Shown here one piece after another: positions 56,891-64,000 of a stretch of DNA of 64,000 nt. Every line of letters starts with the position of its first letter. Position 1 is the stretch's first letter. The DNA is from an uncultured Oscillospiraceae bacterium. GTDB lineage: Bacteria > Bacillota > Clostridia > Oscillospirales > Oscillospiraceae. The position numbers and the translations under genes are program-made. Under the pieces are notes generated by a model. That model made no database searches. It was given only the letters and a program-made list of their open reading frames with translations, and was not told where the DNA came from. The stretch lies in the NCBI GenBank assembly GCA_947628805.1, contig CANRBG010000001.1, positions 1 through 64,000 on the forward strand, written 5' to 3'.

Positions 56891-58513
56891 TCAGCCCTCT
56901 TTGACCACGTTCTTGAACACGCGGTTGAGAGCGCAGGGATGATGCTCGATGCCGGTGACGGAGGGAGAGATCATCTCCGCGTTGGCCTGGGTGTACAGCG
57001 GGAAGATCACCGCGTCGGCCATGACCAGCTCCTCGGCGTCGTACAGCCGGGCCCAGCGGCCCTCGGCGTCCGTGCACAGGTCGCCGGTGGTGCACTCGTC
57101 GATGATGGCGTCATATTCCTCGTTGCTCCAGAAGCCGTAGTTGTTGGAGTTGTCGGTGACCCACATGCCCAGGTAGGTCATGGGATCGGCGTAGTCGGGG
57201 CCCCAGCGGGTCAGACCCAGCTCGAAGTCGCCGTTCTGCATATCCTCCACGCGCTGCTTCTTGGGCTCGATGGTCAGGTTGACGGTCAGGCCGGGCAGAG
57301 CGGTCTCCCACTGGCTCTTCAGCACCTGGGCGACCTTCTGGGGGGCGTCGTCGGCGTCAACGATCATGTCCAGCTCCAGAGAGTCGATGCCCAGCTCTTC
57401 CAGGCCGGCAGCCCAGTACTCGGCGGCCTTGTCGGTATCGTCGGCGCAGTAGTCGGCGTACTTGGACTGATCGCCGGAGAAGTCGGAGCCGTCCGGGCCG
57501 GTGGCGAACTGCAGAGGCACGGCGGTGTAGGTGGGGATGGAGCCGTCCATCAGCACGCCCTCGGTGATGTCAACACGGTTGATGGCGTAGGTCAGAGCCA
57601 TGCGGACGTTCAGGTTGGCAAGAGCCTCCACGCCCTTGATGTTGGGGCTGACATACCACAGGTAGCCGGCGCCCACGGTCAGGAAAGCGGGGTCGTCCTT
57701 GACCTGCTCCACCTGCTCGCCGTTGACCAGGGTGGTGTCCAGCGCGCCGGTCTGATAGCTCATGAGGGCCTGCTGGGAGTCCTGGATGACCTGGTAGTTG
57801 ACGCCGGAGATCTGCACGCTGTCGGCGTTGTAGTAGTCGGGGTTCTTGGTCATGTGGAAGGCGGTGGCGGCGGGCTCATAGCTGTCCAGGATGAACGCGC
57901 CGTTGGAAAGCACGGTCTCGGGGCTGGTGCCGAAGGTGTCGCCCACGGACTCATAGAACGCCTGGTTCACGGGATAGTAGGTGGGGAAGTACATCAGGCT
58001 CAGGAAGTAGCTGACGGGCACGTTCAGGGTCACTTCCAGGGTCTTGTCGTCCACGGCCTTGACGCCCAGCTCGGAGACGTCCTTCTCGCCGGCGATGATC
58101 TCGGCGGCGTTGACCACCTGGCCGATGTCGCTGAGCATGTAGGAATACTCAGAGGCGTTGGCGGGGTCCACGGCGCGCTGCCAGCCAAACACGAAGTCGG
58201 CGGCGGTCACGGGATCGCCGTTGCTCCACTGCGCGTCGCGCAGATGGAAGGTGTAGACGGTGCCGTCGTCGGAGATGTCCCAGCTCTCGGCGATGGCCGG
58301 GATGGCGCCGCCCTCGGCGTCCATCTGGGTCAGGCCGTCGGTGTAGCCGGCGATGACCTCAAAGGAGGTGCCGTCAGTGGCGATCTGGGGGTCCAGGGAC
58401 TCCACAGGGGTCTCGACCATCACGTTCAGGTCGGAGCCCTCCGCCGCCATGGCGGGCACAGCCAGGGAGAGGATCATGGCCAGCGCGAGAATAAGTGTTG
58501 CCAGTCTCTTCAT
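56891..58513 (-). CDS. oppA: Peptide ABC transporter substrate-binding protein (OppA type)
   Basis: A 540-residue SBP_bac_5 protein. The signal peptide MKRLATLILALAMILSLAVPAMA has a type I site before AEGS and no lipobox. The mature sequence shows ESLDPQIATDGTSFEVIAGYTDGLTQ, the WSNGDPVTAADFVFGWQRAVDP signature and RWGPDYADPMTYLGMW. It binds oligopeptides. ATG 58513 follows GGAGGAACC; the upstream open frame is non-coding leader. First gene of oppABCDF. Confidence 0.94.
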   Translation of the reverse strand: MKRLATLILALAMILSLAVPAMAAEGSDLNVMVETPVESLDPQIATDGTSFEVIAGYTDGLTQMDAEGGAIPAIAESWDISDDGTVYTFHLRDAQWSNGDPVTAADFVFGWQRAVDPANASEYSYMLSDIGQVVNAAEIIAGEKDVSELGVKAVDDKTLEVTLNVPVSYFLSLMYFPTYYPVNQAFYESVGDTFGTSPETVLSNGAFILDSYEPAATAFHMTKNPDYYNADSVQISGVNYQVIQDSQQALMSYQTGALDTTLVNGEQVEQVKDDPAFLTVGAGYLWYVSPNIKGVEALANLNVRMALTYAINRVDITEGVLMDGSIPTYTAVPLQFATGPDGSDFSGDQSKYADYCADDTDKAAEYWAAGLEELGIDSLELDMIVDADDAPQKVAQVLKSQWETALPGLTVNLTIEPKKQRVEDMQNGDFELGLTRWGPDYADPMTYLGMWVTDNSNNYGFWSNEEYDAIIDECTTGDLCTDAEGRWARLYDAEELVMADAVIFPLYTQANAEMISPSVTGIEHHPCALNRVFKNVVKEG

Positions 58514-58605
58514 TTTGGTTCCTCCATAAAAGATTTTCGTACCGCGGGCCCGGCGGCGGACCGCCTGCATCCGCTATGTACACGCAATTCCGCTTTTACG
58601 CGGTA

Positions 58606-58634
58606 ATTATACAATATTTTATTACGTTAATGAA
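58606..58634 (-). promoter_or_regulatory. Candidate promoter of oppA
   Basis: On the minus strand TATAAT (plus 58606-58611) with a weak TTCATT 17 bases upstream; a TTGACT with TAAAAT just upstream is an alternative. The leader of about 85 bases has complementary ends (TACCGCG and CGCGGTA). The 58514-58817 gap otherwise holds only A/T-rich sequence and the divergent promoter at 58749. Confidence 0.5.
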
Positions 58635-58748
58635 TAAAAAGTCAATGGCACTTTATAACAAAACGGCAGGGCATATCCGCGTAAAAATCGGGACTATAGG
58701 CAAAAGACCGGGCCGTATACCCCGGGTCGTCGGAAATGCGGCTTTTGG

Positions 58749-58777
58749 TTGTAACGGACCGGCGCATGTGGTAAACT
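58749..58777 (+). promoter_or_regulatory. Promoter of the membrane protein gene at 58818
   Basis: TTGTAA (58749-58754), 17-base spacer, TAAACT (58772-58777). Confidence 0.65.
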
Positions 58778-58817
58778 ATATAAAAAGGCGCGAAAGAGCG
58801 CGGGGAGGATGGAGATC

Positions 58818-60530
58818 TTGCTGCATAAAATAAAAGAAAAGCTGCCAAAGGGCCGGTTCGGTCAGGTGCTGTTCAGCCTGATCGTCACGGCGGTGGTGGG
58901 GTTCGTGTACTTTTACGTGTCCCTGCCGGCCCTCAATTTCCAGGACGGGGCCTTTTATACCTTTCTGATATTGCTGTGCGCGGTGTACATCGGCTGCGCG
59001 GTGCTGACCACGGTGAAACGGAGCGTGACCGGCGGCGGTGACGACGGCGCCGCCCAGGTGGTGCGCACGCCGGGCCAGAAGATCCGGGAGGGCCTTCGCT
59101 TCATCCGCAGCAATTGCCTGCCGGTGGGCGTGCTGCTGGCGGTGGTGCTGGCGGCGGCGCTGGTAGGCAAGGTCATATCCCTGCCCGTGTTCCGGGCCGG
59201 GGCCTACCGGGAGCTGCTGGACGTGCAGACCGCCGACTTTGCCCAGGACGTGGCCCAGATATCCTTTAACGAGATCCCCACCCTGGACCGGACCTCCGCC
59301 AACTACCTGGGGGACCGGCAGATGGGCACCTTGAGCGACATGGTGAGCCAGTTCGAGTATTCCAACGACTCCACCCAGATCAACTACCAGGGCCGGCCCG
59401 TGCGGGTGGCACCCATCGGATACGCGGACCTGTTCAAGTGGTTCACCAACCGGGGCGGCGGCCTGCCGGCCTATGTGGTGGTGGACATGGTGACCCAGCA
59501 GGCCCAGGTGGTGCGCTTGGCCGAGGGCGTGAAATACTCCTTCTCCGAGCCTTTGAACCGGAACGTGCTGCGGCATCTGCGGTTCCAGTATCCCACCATG
59601 ATGTTCTCCACGCCGGAATTTGAGATCGACGAGGACGGCCATCCCTGGTGGGTGGCGCCCCGGCTGGTGAAGACCATCGGCCTGTTCGGCGGACGGGACA
59701 TCCGGGGGGCGGTGCTGCTGGACGCGGTCACCGGCGAGAGCCAGTATTATGAAGAGGTCCCCGCCTGGGTGGATACCTTGTATACCCCGGCGCTGATCAT
59801 GGAGCAGTACGACTACCACGGCACCCTGGTCCACGGCTTCATCAACTCCATTTTGGGCCAGCGGGACGTGACCATGACCACGGAGGGATATAACTACATC
59901 GCCATGAACGACGATGTGTACGTCTACACCGGCGTCACCTCCGCCAACGCGGACCAGTCCAATCTGGGGTTCCTGCTCTGCAACATGCGCACCAAGGAGA
60001 CCCGCTACTACGAGGCCCCCGGCGCCACGGAGACGGCGGCCATGGCCTCCGCCATGGGCGTGGTCCAGGACCTGGGCTATACCGCCACGTTCCCCCTGCT
60101 TCTGAACATCTCCGACCAGCCCACCTATTTCATCCCCCTGATGGACGCCACGAATCTTGTGAAGAGCTACGCCATGGTGAACGTGGCCCAGTACCAGATC
60201 GTGGCGACCGGCTCCACGGTACCCGCCTGTGAGCGGACCTACGTGGGCATGCTGTCCGACCGGGGCGTGGTGAAAAACGACGCTCTGCCGGAGGTCCAGG
60301 CCGAGGCGGAGGGCACGGTGGAGGAGATCCGCACCGCTGTCCTGGGCGGGGCCAGCTGGTACTATATCCGCCTGGAGGGGGAGGACGTATTTTACGCCGT
60401 CTCCGCCGAGCAGGATCAAAACGCCATCATCCTCAGCGAGGGTGACCGGGTCGCCGTGGTCTATGAGGTCCCGGAGGAGGGAACGGACCCCGGCCCGATC
60501 CTGCAGGCCTACTCCGTCGCGATAAAATAA
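58818..60530 (+). CDS. Uncharacterised membrane protein with large outer domain
   Basis: About 570 residues that I do not recognise. Three hydrophobic segments lie at roughly 15-35, 42-62 and 105-128, after which some 440 residues are probably outside the membrane. They are rich in Asp, Tyr and beta-strand patterns, with repeated statements such as YIAMNDDVYVYTGVT and YYIRLEGEDVFYAVSAEQ. No catalytic motif or repeat family is evident. GGGGAGG at 58802-58808 abuts an ATG at 58809, so the TTG at 58818, nine bases away, is the better start. Single gene between promoter and strong terminator. Confidence 0.75.
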   Translation: MLHKIKEKLPKGRFGQVLFSLIVTAVVGFVYFYVSLPALNFQDGAFYTFLILLCAVYIGCAVLTTVKRSVTGGGDDGAAQVVRTPGQKIREGLRFIRSNCLPVGVLLAVVLAAALVGKVISLPVFRAGAYRELLDVQTADFAQDVAQISFNEIPTLDRTSANYLGDRQMGTLSDMVSQFEYSNDSTQINYQGRPVRVAPIGYADLFKWFTNRGGGLPAYVVVDMVTQQAQVVRLAEGVKYSFSEPLNRNVLRHLRFQYPTMMFSTPEFEIDEDGHPWWVAPRLVKTIGLFGGRDIRGAVLLDAVTGESQYYEEVPAWVDTLYTPALIMEQYDYHGTLVHGFINSILGQRDVTMTTEGYNYIAMNDDVYVYTGVTSANADQSNLGFLLCNMRTKETRYYEAPGATETAAMASAMGVVQDLGYTATFPLLLNISDQPTYFIPLMDATNLVKSYAMVNVAQYQIVATGSTVPACERTYVGMLSDRGVVKNDALPEVQAEAEGTVEEIRTAVLGGASWYYIRLEGEDVFYAVSAEQDQNAIILSEGDRVAVVYEVPEEGTDPGPILQAYSVAIK

Positions 60531-60543
60531 GCGTTCCCATGGC

Positions 60544-60572
60544 AAAGGCACGCCCGGCGGGCGTGCCTTTTT
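60544..60572. terminator. Bidirectional terminator after the membrane protein gene
   Basis: GGCACGCCC pairs with GGGCGTGCC around three bases, with T5 on the plus strand and a short T3 on the minus strand, between convergent genes. Confidence 0.85.
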
Positions 60573-60586
60573 CGTCTGTGCTTTTT

Positions 60587-61690
60587 CTATGTCCTGCCGC
60601 CGGTCAAAACGGCGTAGAAGCGGGGCAGGAGCTCTTTCAGTATCATGCTCCCCAGGATGCAGCCGCCGATGATGACGGCGGGGATACCCACATACTGGAG
60701 CACCTGGAAGGGCACCGTGGACGGCAGCAGCCGGGCCGCGGCCTTTTTCAGGAACGTCAGGGCCAGCTCGTGGAACAGATACACCGGCATGCTGTATCCG
60801 GCCAGCCGGAGCAGGAACCGCCGCCAGCCGCCCCGGCACCAGGCGGTGGCCCGGGTGAAGAACAAAAGCCCCAGGATGATGGACACATGCCGGACCAGAT
60901 ATTGCAGCTGCGCCCCCCGCAGGGCGGTATCCGCCGCCACCGCCGCGGCATAGGCCGCCCCCAGCAGAAGGCCGGGCAGCCGGTCCGCGTCGGACAGCTG
61001 CAGGCCGTATTTCACCGCGTAGCAGCCCAAAAAGAAGTACACGACCGCCTGTTGGCTGAGAAACCAGGGCATCTTCAGGTCCAGGACCATGGCTGCCGCC
61101 AGGGCCAGCAGCGTCAGCCGGGGCAGCCGGTCGATCAGCGCCCGGATCGCCGGGACCAGCAGGTTCAGGGCCAGCAGATCCCGCATGAACCAGAAGGGAT
61201 ACACCAGCGGCACATAGTCCGGCCCCCGCAGACCGGCGTAGGCGTTCAGAAGGTCCTTCCAGGACCAGCCCCGGACATTGTACACCGAGTCGTCCAGCAC
61301 GAAGCCGCTGAGCGGGCCGATGTGCTGGGCGGCAAAGATCGCCCCGATCCAGAAGGTGGTGATGATCACATAGGGCACCAGAAGGCTCTTCACCTTTTTT
61401 CGCATGTTATCCGCCCATGTGAAGTCCCTGCGGTACAGCAGCAGGGAGGACAGAAAGAAAAATCCCGGCACGGCGCAGCGGGCGATCACCCGGGAGATGG
61501 CGTATTTTGTCCATTGCAGCCAGAGCGGGACTTCCAGCACCATGTCGCCTTCGGCAAAATGGATCTCCTCCGAATAGGCGTGGATGAAGACGACCAGGAT
61601 GATGAACCACACCTTCAATATCCGTATCCGTTCCGACGAATCCTGGCTGATGACATATTCCCGCCGGCCGGCCAACGTCTTTGTTTCCAT
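60587..61690 (-). CDS. Acyltransferase family 3 membrane protein
   Basis: A 367-residue integral membrane protein with about ten helices. It has the family 3 acyltransferase (OafA/YrhL/NodX) pattern: His37 in WFIILVVFIHAYSEE, the FWFMRDLLALNLLVPAIRAL region and FHELALTFLKK near the end. Such enzymes add acetyl or other acyl groups to surface sugars. It is cotranscribed behind the M20 amidohydrolase gene (43-base gap). The glycan substrate is not shown by neighbours. Confidence 0.9.
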   Translation of the reverse strand: METKTLAGRREYVISQDSSERIRILKVWFIILVVFIHAYSEEIHFAEGDMVLEVPLWLQWTKYAISRVIARCAVPGFFFLSSLLLYRRDFTWADNMRKKVKSLLVPYVIITTFWIGAIFAAQHIGPLSGFVLDDSVYNVRGWSWKDLLNAYAGLRGPDYVPLVYPFWFMRDLLALNLLVPAIRALIDRLPRLTLLALAAAMVLDLKMPWFLSQQAVVYFFLGCYAVKYGLQLSDADRLPGLLLGAAYAAAVAADTALRGAQLQYLVRHVSIILGLLFFTRATAWCRGGWRRFLLRLAGYSMPVYLFHELALTFLKKAAARLLPSTVPFQVLQYVGIPAVIIGGCILGSMILKELLPRFYAVLTGGRT

Positions 61691-61733
61691 AGCCGTGTTC
61701 CTTTCTTTGTGATCATTTGCCCATGTGGGCCGC

Positions 61734-62840
61734 TCATCCCAGGGCGATCAGCTTTTTCCAGAACGTCACTCCGGCGGGCAGGACCGTCTCGTCGTCAAAG
61801 GCGAAATCCGGCCCGTGCAGGGCCGGCGTGTCCCCCACACCCAGGAAAAAGTACAGGCCCGGCACGCGCTTTTGATAGAACGAAAAATCGTCCGCCCCCA
61901 TGACCGGCTCCGGCAGCGGGGCGGGTCCCTCCGGCCCCAGCCCGGCGCAGACAGCCTGGTACAGGGCCTCGTCGTTCCACACAGCGGGATAGCCCTCGCT
62001 GCAATGGACGTCGATGGCGCAGCCGGTCTGGTCCGCCAGGGCCTGGCCGATGTCCGCCAGCAGCTTTTTGCAGGTGGAAAACGTCTCCTCCCGGTAGGTG
62101 CGGAACGTGCCCTCCAGCACCGTCTGGTCACTGAGGGCGTTGCGGACCGTGCCGGATGTCATCTTGCCGAACCGCAGCACGCTGGGCGGGTCCGCCGGCA
62201 GAGCCGCCGCCAGATCGTAGGCCAGGCGGAGAAATTCCGCCCCCGCCGCCAGGGCGTCCCGGCCCTCCCGCCAGCGGGCGATGTGTACGCTCCGGCCCGT
62301 GACGGTGACCGTCACCTCGCTGGACCGGGCCATCATGGGCCCCGGCCGGCAGTAAACCTGTCCCTTGGGCAGGCCGGGCCAGAGGTGGACGCCGAACACC
62401 CGCGTCACATTGTATTTTTCCAAAATGCCGCTGCCGCACAGGGCGGCGGCGCCGCCGGTGGTCTCCTCCGCCGGCTGGAACAAAAACAGCACGTTCCGGG
62501 GCAGGTCCCCGGCGCTTTTCGCTATGTGCTCCGCCAGCGCCAGGGCCATGGCCATATGGCCGTCGTGGCCGCAGGCGTGCATAACGCCGGGGTGGACGGA
62601 GGCAAAGGCCAGGCCCGTGGCCTCCGTCACCGGCAGTGCGTCCATGTCCGCCCGGACGGCCACGGTCTCGTCCCGGCCCAGGTCGAACCAGGCGCAGACG
62701 CTCCCCGCCGTGGGAGAGGTGATCTCACAGCCCAGCTTTTCCAGCGCCGCCCGCAGATAGGCCGCCGTCTCCGGCAGACGGTCGTCCAGCTCCGGGATCC
62801 GGTGCAGGGCCCGGCGGTGGGCCACGGATGATTCGGCCAT
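61734..62840 (-). CDS. M20 family amidohydrolase
   Basis: A 368-residue zinc-dependent amidohydrolase of the hippurate hydrolase/N-acyl-amino-acid deacylase branch. Metal-site residues are Cys90, His92 and His95 in VMHACGHDGHMAMAL, then Glu125-Glu126 in FQPAEETTGG, HLWPG and the C-terminal GADDFSFYQKRVPGLYFFLG. A dimerisation insert lies near 175-285. It could release acyl groups from amino acids. N-acetyl-diaminopimelate deacetylase is a variant worth considering because dapA-dapB lie divergently beside it. ATG 62840 follows GGGAGG. Confidence 0.9.
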   Translation of the reverse strand: MAESSVAHRRALHRIPELDDRLPETAAYLRAALEKLGCEITSPTAGSVCAWFDLGRDETVAVRADMDALPVTEATGLAFASVHPGVMHACGHDGHMAMALALAEHIAKSAGDLPRNVLFLFQPAEETTGGAAALCGSGILEKYNVTRVFGVHLWPGLPKGQVYCRPGPMMARSSEVTVTVTGRSVHIARWREGRDALAAGAEFLRLAYDLAAALPADPPSVLRFGKMTSGTVRNALSDQTVLEGTFRTYREETFSTCKKLLADIGQALADQTGCAIDVHCSEGYPAVWNDEALYQAVCAGLGPEGPAPLPEPVMGADDFSFYQKRVPGLYFFLGVGDTPALHGPDFAFDDETVLPAGVTFWKKLIALG

Positions 62841-62874
62841 GGTATTTTCCTCCCGTTTCACGCGTATATAAGAA

Positions 62875-62883
62875 AGTATACCA
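62875..62883 (-). promoter_or_regulatory. Candidate extended -10 of the M20 gene
   Basis: On the minus strand TGG-TATACT, an extended -10 (plus 62875-62883), 35 bases before the ATG; the -35 is poor. Confidence 0.4.
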
Positions 62884-62961
62884 TACGCCGCCCCGGTCGA
62901 AAAGCCCCAAAACGCGCCGCCGGAGCCGGCGATCCTTATAGGAACCTCCAACAGGAGGCTA

Positions 62962-62990
62962 TTGCACTATGGCGCGCTGTATGATATAAT
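62962..62990 (+). promoter_or_regulatory. Promoter of dapA-dapB
   Basis: TTGCAC (62962-62967), 17-base spacer ending TGA, perfect TATAAT (62985-62990): an extended -10 promoter. Confidence 0.8.
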
Positions 62991-63043
62991 TTGCAAGAAA
63001 ATGCCAAGAGGGAACAGAAAATATTGCATTGGAGGAATGGGGT

Positions 63044-63931
63044 ATGAGATTCACCAACCAGAAAGGGTCCATCGTTGCCATGATCACGCCCTACAAGGCG
63101 GACGGGAGCATCAACTTTGACGCGCTGACCCGGCTTTTGGAGCGGCAGATCCGGGAGGGCACCGACGCCATCCTGGTGCTGGGCACCACCGGCGAGGCTC
63201 CCACCATGAGTCACGAGGAGGACGCCTCCATCGTGGAGCACGCGGTGAAGGTGGTGGACGGCCGGGTGCCCGTGATCGTGGGGGCCGGGTCCAACTCCAC
63301 CGCCACCCAGATCGAAAAGGCCCAACGGTTCCAACGGCTGGGGGCGGACGGGCTGCTTTTGATCGCGCCCTACTACAACAAGGCCAATCCCGAGGGCATG
63401 TACCGGCACTTTGCCTCCACGGCGGACGCGGTGGATCTGCCCTGCATCCTCTATAACGTCCCCAGCCGGACCGGCTGCGCCATCCCGGTGAGCGTGGTGG
63501 AGCGGCTGTGCGGCCATGAGAACATCGCCGCCATCAAGGAGGCCAGCGGGGACATGGCCTACGCCATGAAGATCGCCCACTGCGTGGGGCCCGACTTCGC
63601 CCTGTATTCCGGCAATGACGACATCACCCTGCCACTTTTGAGCATCGGCGGCAGCGGCGTCATCTCCGTGTACGCCAACGTGATGCCCGCCATGTGTCAC
63701 CAGATCGTCATGGACTACATAGAGGGCCGCCGGGAGCGGGCGCTGGAAAACCATCTGCGGTATTTGCGGCTCATGAACGACCTCTTCATGGAGGTCAACC
63801 CCATACCGGTGAAAGCGGCCATGAACATGATGGGCCTGGAGGCGGGCCCCACCCGGCTGCCGCTATATGAGATGGCCCCGGAGAACGCGGCGAAGCTCCG
63901 GGCCGCCATGGAGGAGGCCGGGCTGCTGTGA
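63044..63931 (+). CDS. dapA: 4-hydroxy-tetrahydrodipicolinate synthase
   Basis: A 295-residue TIM-barrel aldolase that condenses pyruvate with aspartate semialdehyde, the first step to diaminopimelate, lysine and spore dipicolinate. Active-site residues are Thr48-Thr49 (GTTGEAPT), Tyr137 (CILYNVPSRTG), Arg142 and Schiff-base Lys165 (AAIKEASGD). ATG 63044 follows TTGGAGGAA at eight bases; the TTG within that site (63029) is not a likely start. It overlaps dapB by four bases. Confidence 0.97.
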   Translation: MRFTNQKGSIVAMITPYKADGSINFDALTRLLERQIREGTDAILVLGTTGEAPTMSHEEDASIVEHAVKVVDGRVPVIVGAGSNSTATQIEKAQRFQRLGADGLLLIAPYYNKANPEGMYRHFASTADAVDLPCILYNVPSRTGCAIPVSVVERLCGHENIAAIKEASGDMAYAMKIAHCVGPDFALYSGNDDITLPLLSIGGSGVISVYANVMPAMCHQIVMDYIEGRRERALENHLRYLRLMNDLFMEVNPIPVKAAMNMMGLEAGPTRLPLYEMAPENAAKLRAAMEEAGLL

Positions 63932-64000
63932 AGATCGTGCTGATCGGCCGGGGCCGGATGGGCAGTCTCATCCTGACCACCGCCCAGGCCCAGGGGGACC
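63928..64000 (+). CDS. dapB: 4-hydroxy-tetrahydrodipicolinate reductase, 5' end only
   Basis: The GTG at 63928 overlaps the dapA stop (GTGA). The 24 residues in the window, opening VKIVLIGRGRMGSLI, show a dinucleotide-binding glycine motif as in DapB, the next enzyme after DapA. The gene runs off the window. The position directly after dapA makes the call likely, though only the first strand and loop can be seen. Confidence 0.75.
   Translation, partial: MKIVLIGRGRMGSLILTTAQAQGD

Overview
This window is GC-rich DNA from what looks like an anaerobic, spore-forming Firmicute of the class Clostridia, probably an Oscillospiraceae-type gut bacterium. The class call rests on a SpoIIID gene, a nine-gene V-type ATPase operon, a monomeric [FeFe]-hydrogenase-like protein, AGGAGG-type ribosome binding sites, vegetative TTGACA/TATAAT promoters and many intrinsic terminators. 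The family is inference. Coding density is high and third codon positions are mostly G or C, so real genes cast long antisense shadow ORFs.

Layout. 1-1931: two accessory genes (DUF1643, DUF2974). 2034-10656: V-type ATPase operon H-I-K-E-C-F-A-B-D with its own promoter and terminator; the membrane rotor protein carries the ligand set of a sodium-coupled enzyme. 10732-10808: tRNA-Arg(CCU), whose -35 box lies inside the preceding terminator. 10975-16691 (minus): maltodextrin-type operon lacI, binding protein, two permeases, malQ. 17112-18599: MATE exporter. 18640-19968: an IS3-family element inserted in the loop of the terminator shared by the MATE gene and the convergent blaI/blaR1-like pair (20002-22136). 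22314-24875: EamA transporter, YnbB-like PLP enzyme, SpoIIID. 25115-27363: HAD phosphatase, thiamine pyrophosphokinase, serine hydrolase.

27452-39810 is an L-arabinan utilisation locus. One secreted GH43 endo-arabinanase is predicted to cut the polymer outside. A binding protein with two permeases takes in the oligosaccharides. GH43, two GH51 and one GH127 enzymes without signal peptides finish them inside the cell. The minus-strand operon order resembles araN-araP-araQ-abnA-abfA of Bacillus. Neither sugar importer has an ATPase gene beside it, which suggests a shared MsmX-type ATPase elsewhere.

39963-46897: Na/Pi cotransporter, a 1071-residue DUF5107-TPR protein, pyridoxamine kinase, and a TauE/SafE exporter whose promoter sits between perfect inverted repeats. 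46938-49932 (minus): btuFCD-type corrinoid importer under a cobalamin riboswitch. 50051-52575 (minus): azlD, azlC and the hydrogenase-like protein. 52738-58513 (minus): oppABCDF peptide importer. 58818-64000: an uncharacterised membrane protein, an acyltransferase, an M20 amidohydrolase, dapA and the first 73 bases of dapB.

Cross-cutting observations: all four substrate-binding proteins have type I signal peptides and no lipobox; three ABC operons place a hairpin directly after the binding-protein gene, which should give more binding protein than permease; no CRISPR array, prophage or integrase is present.
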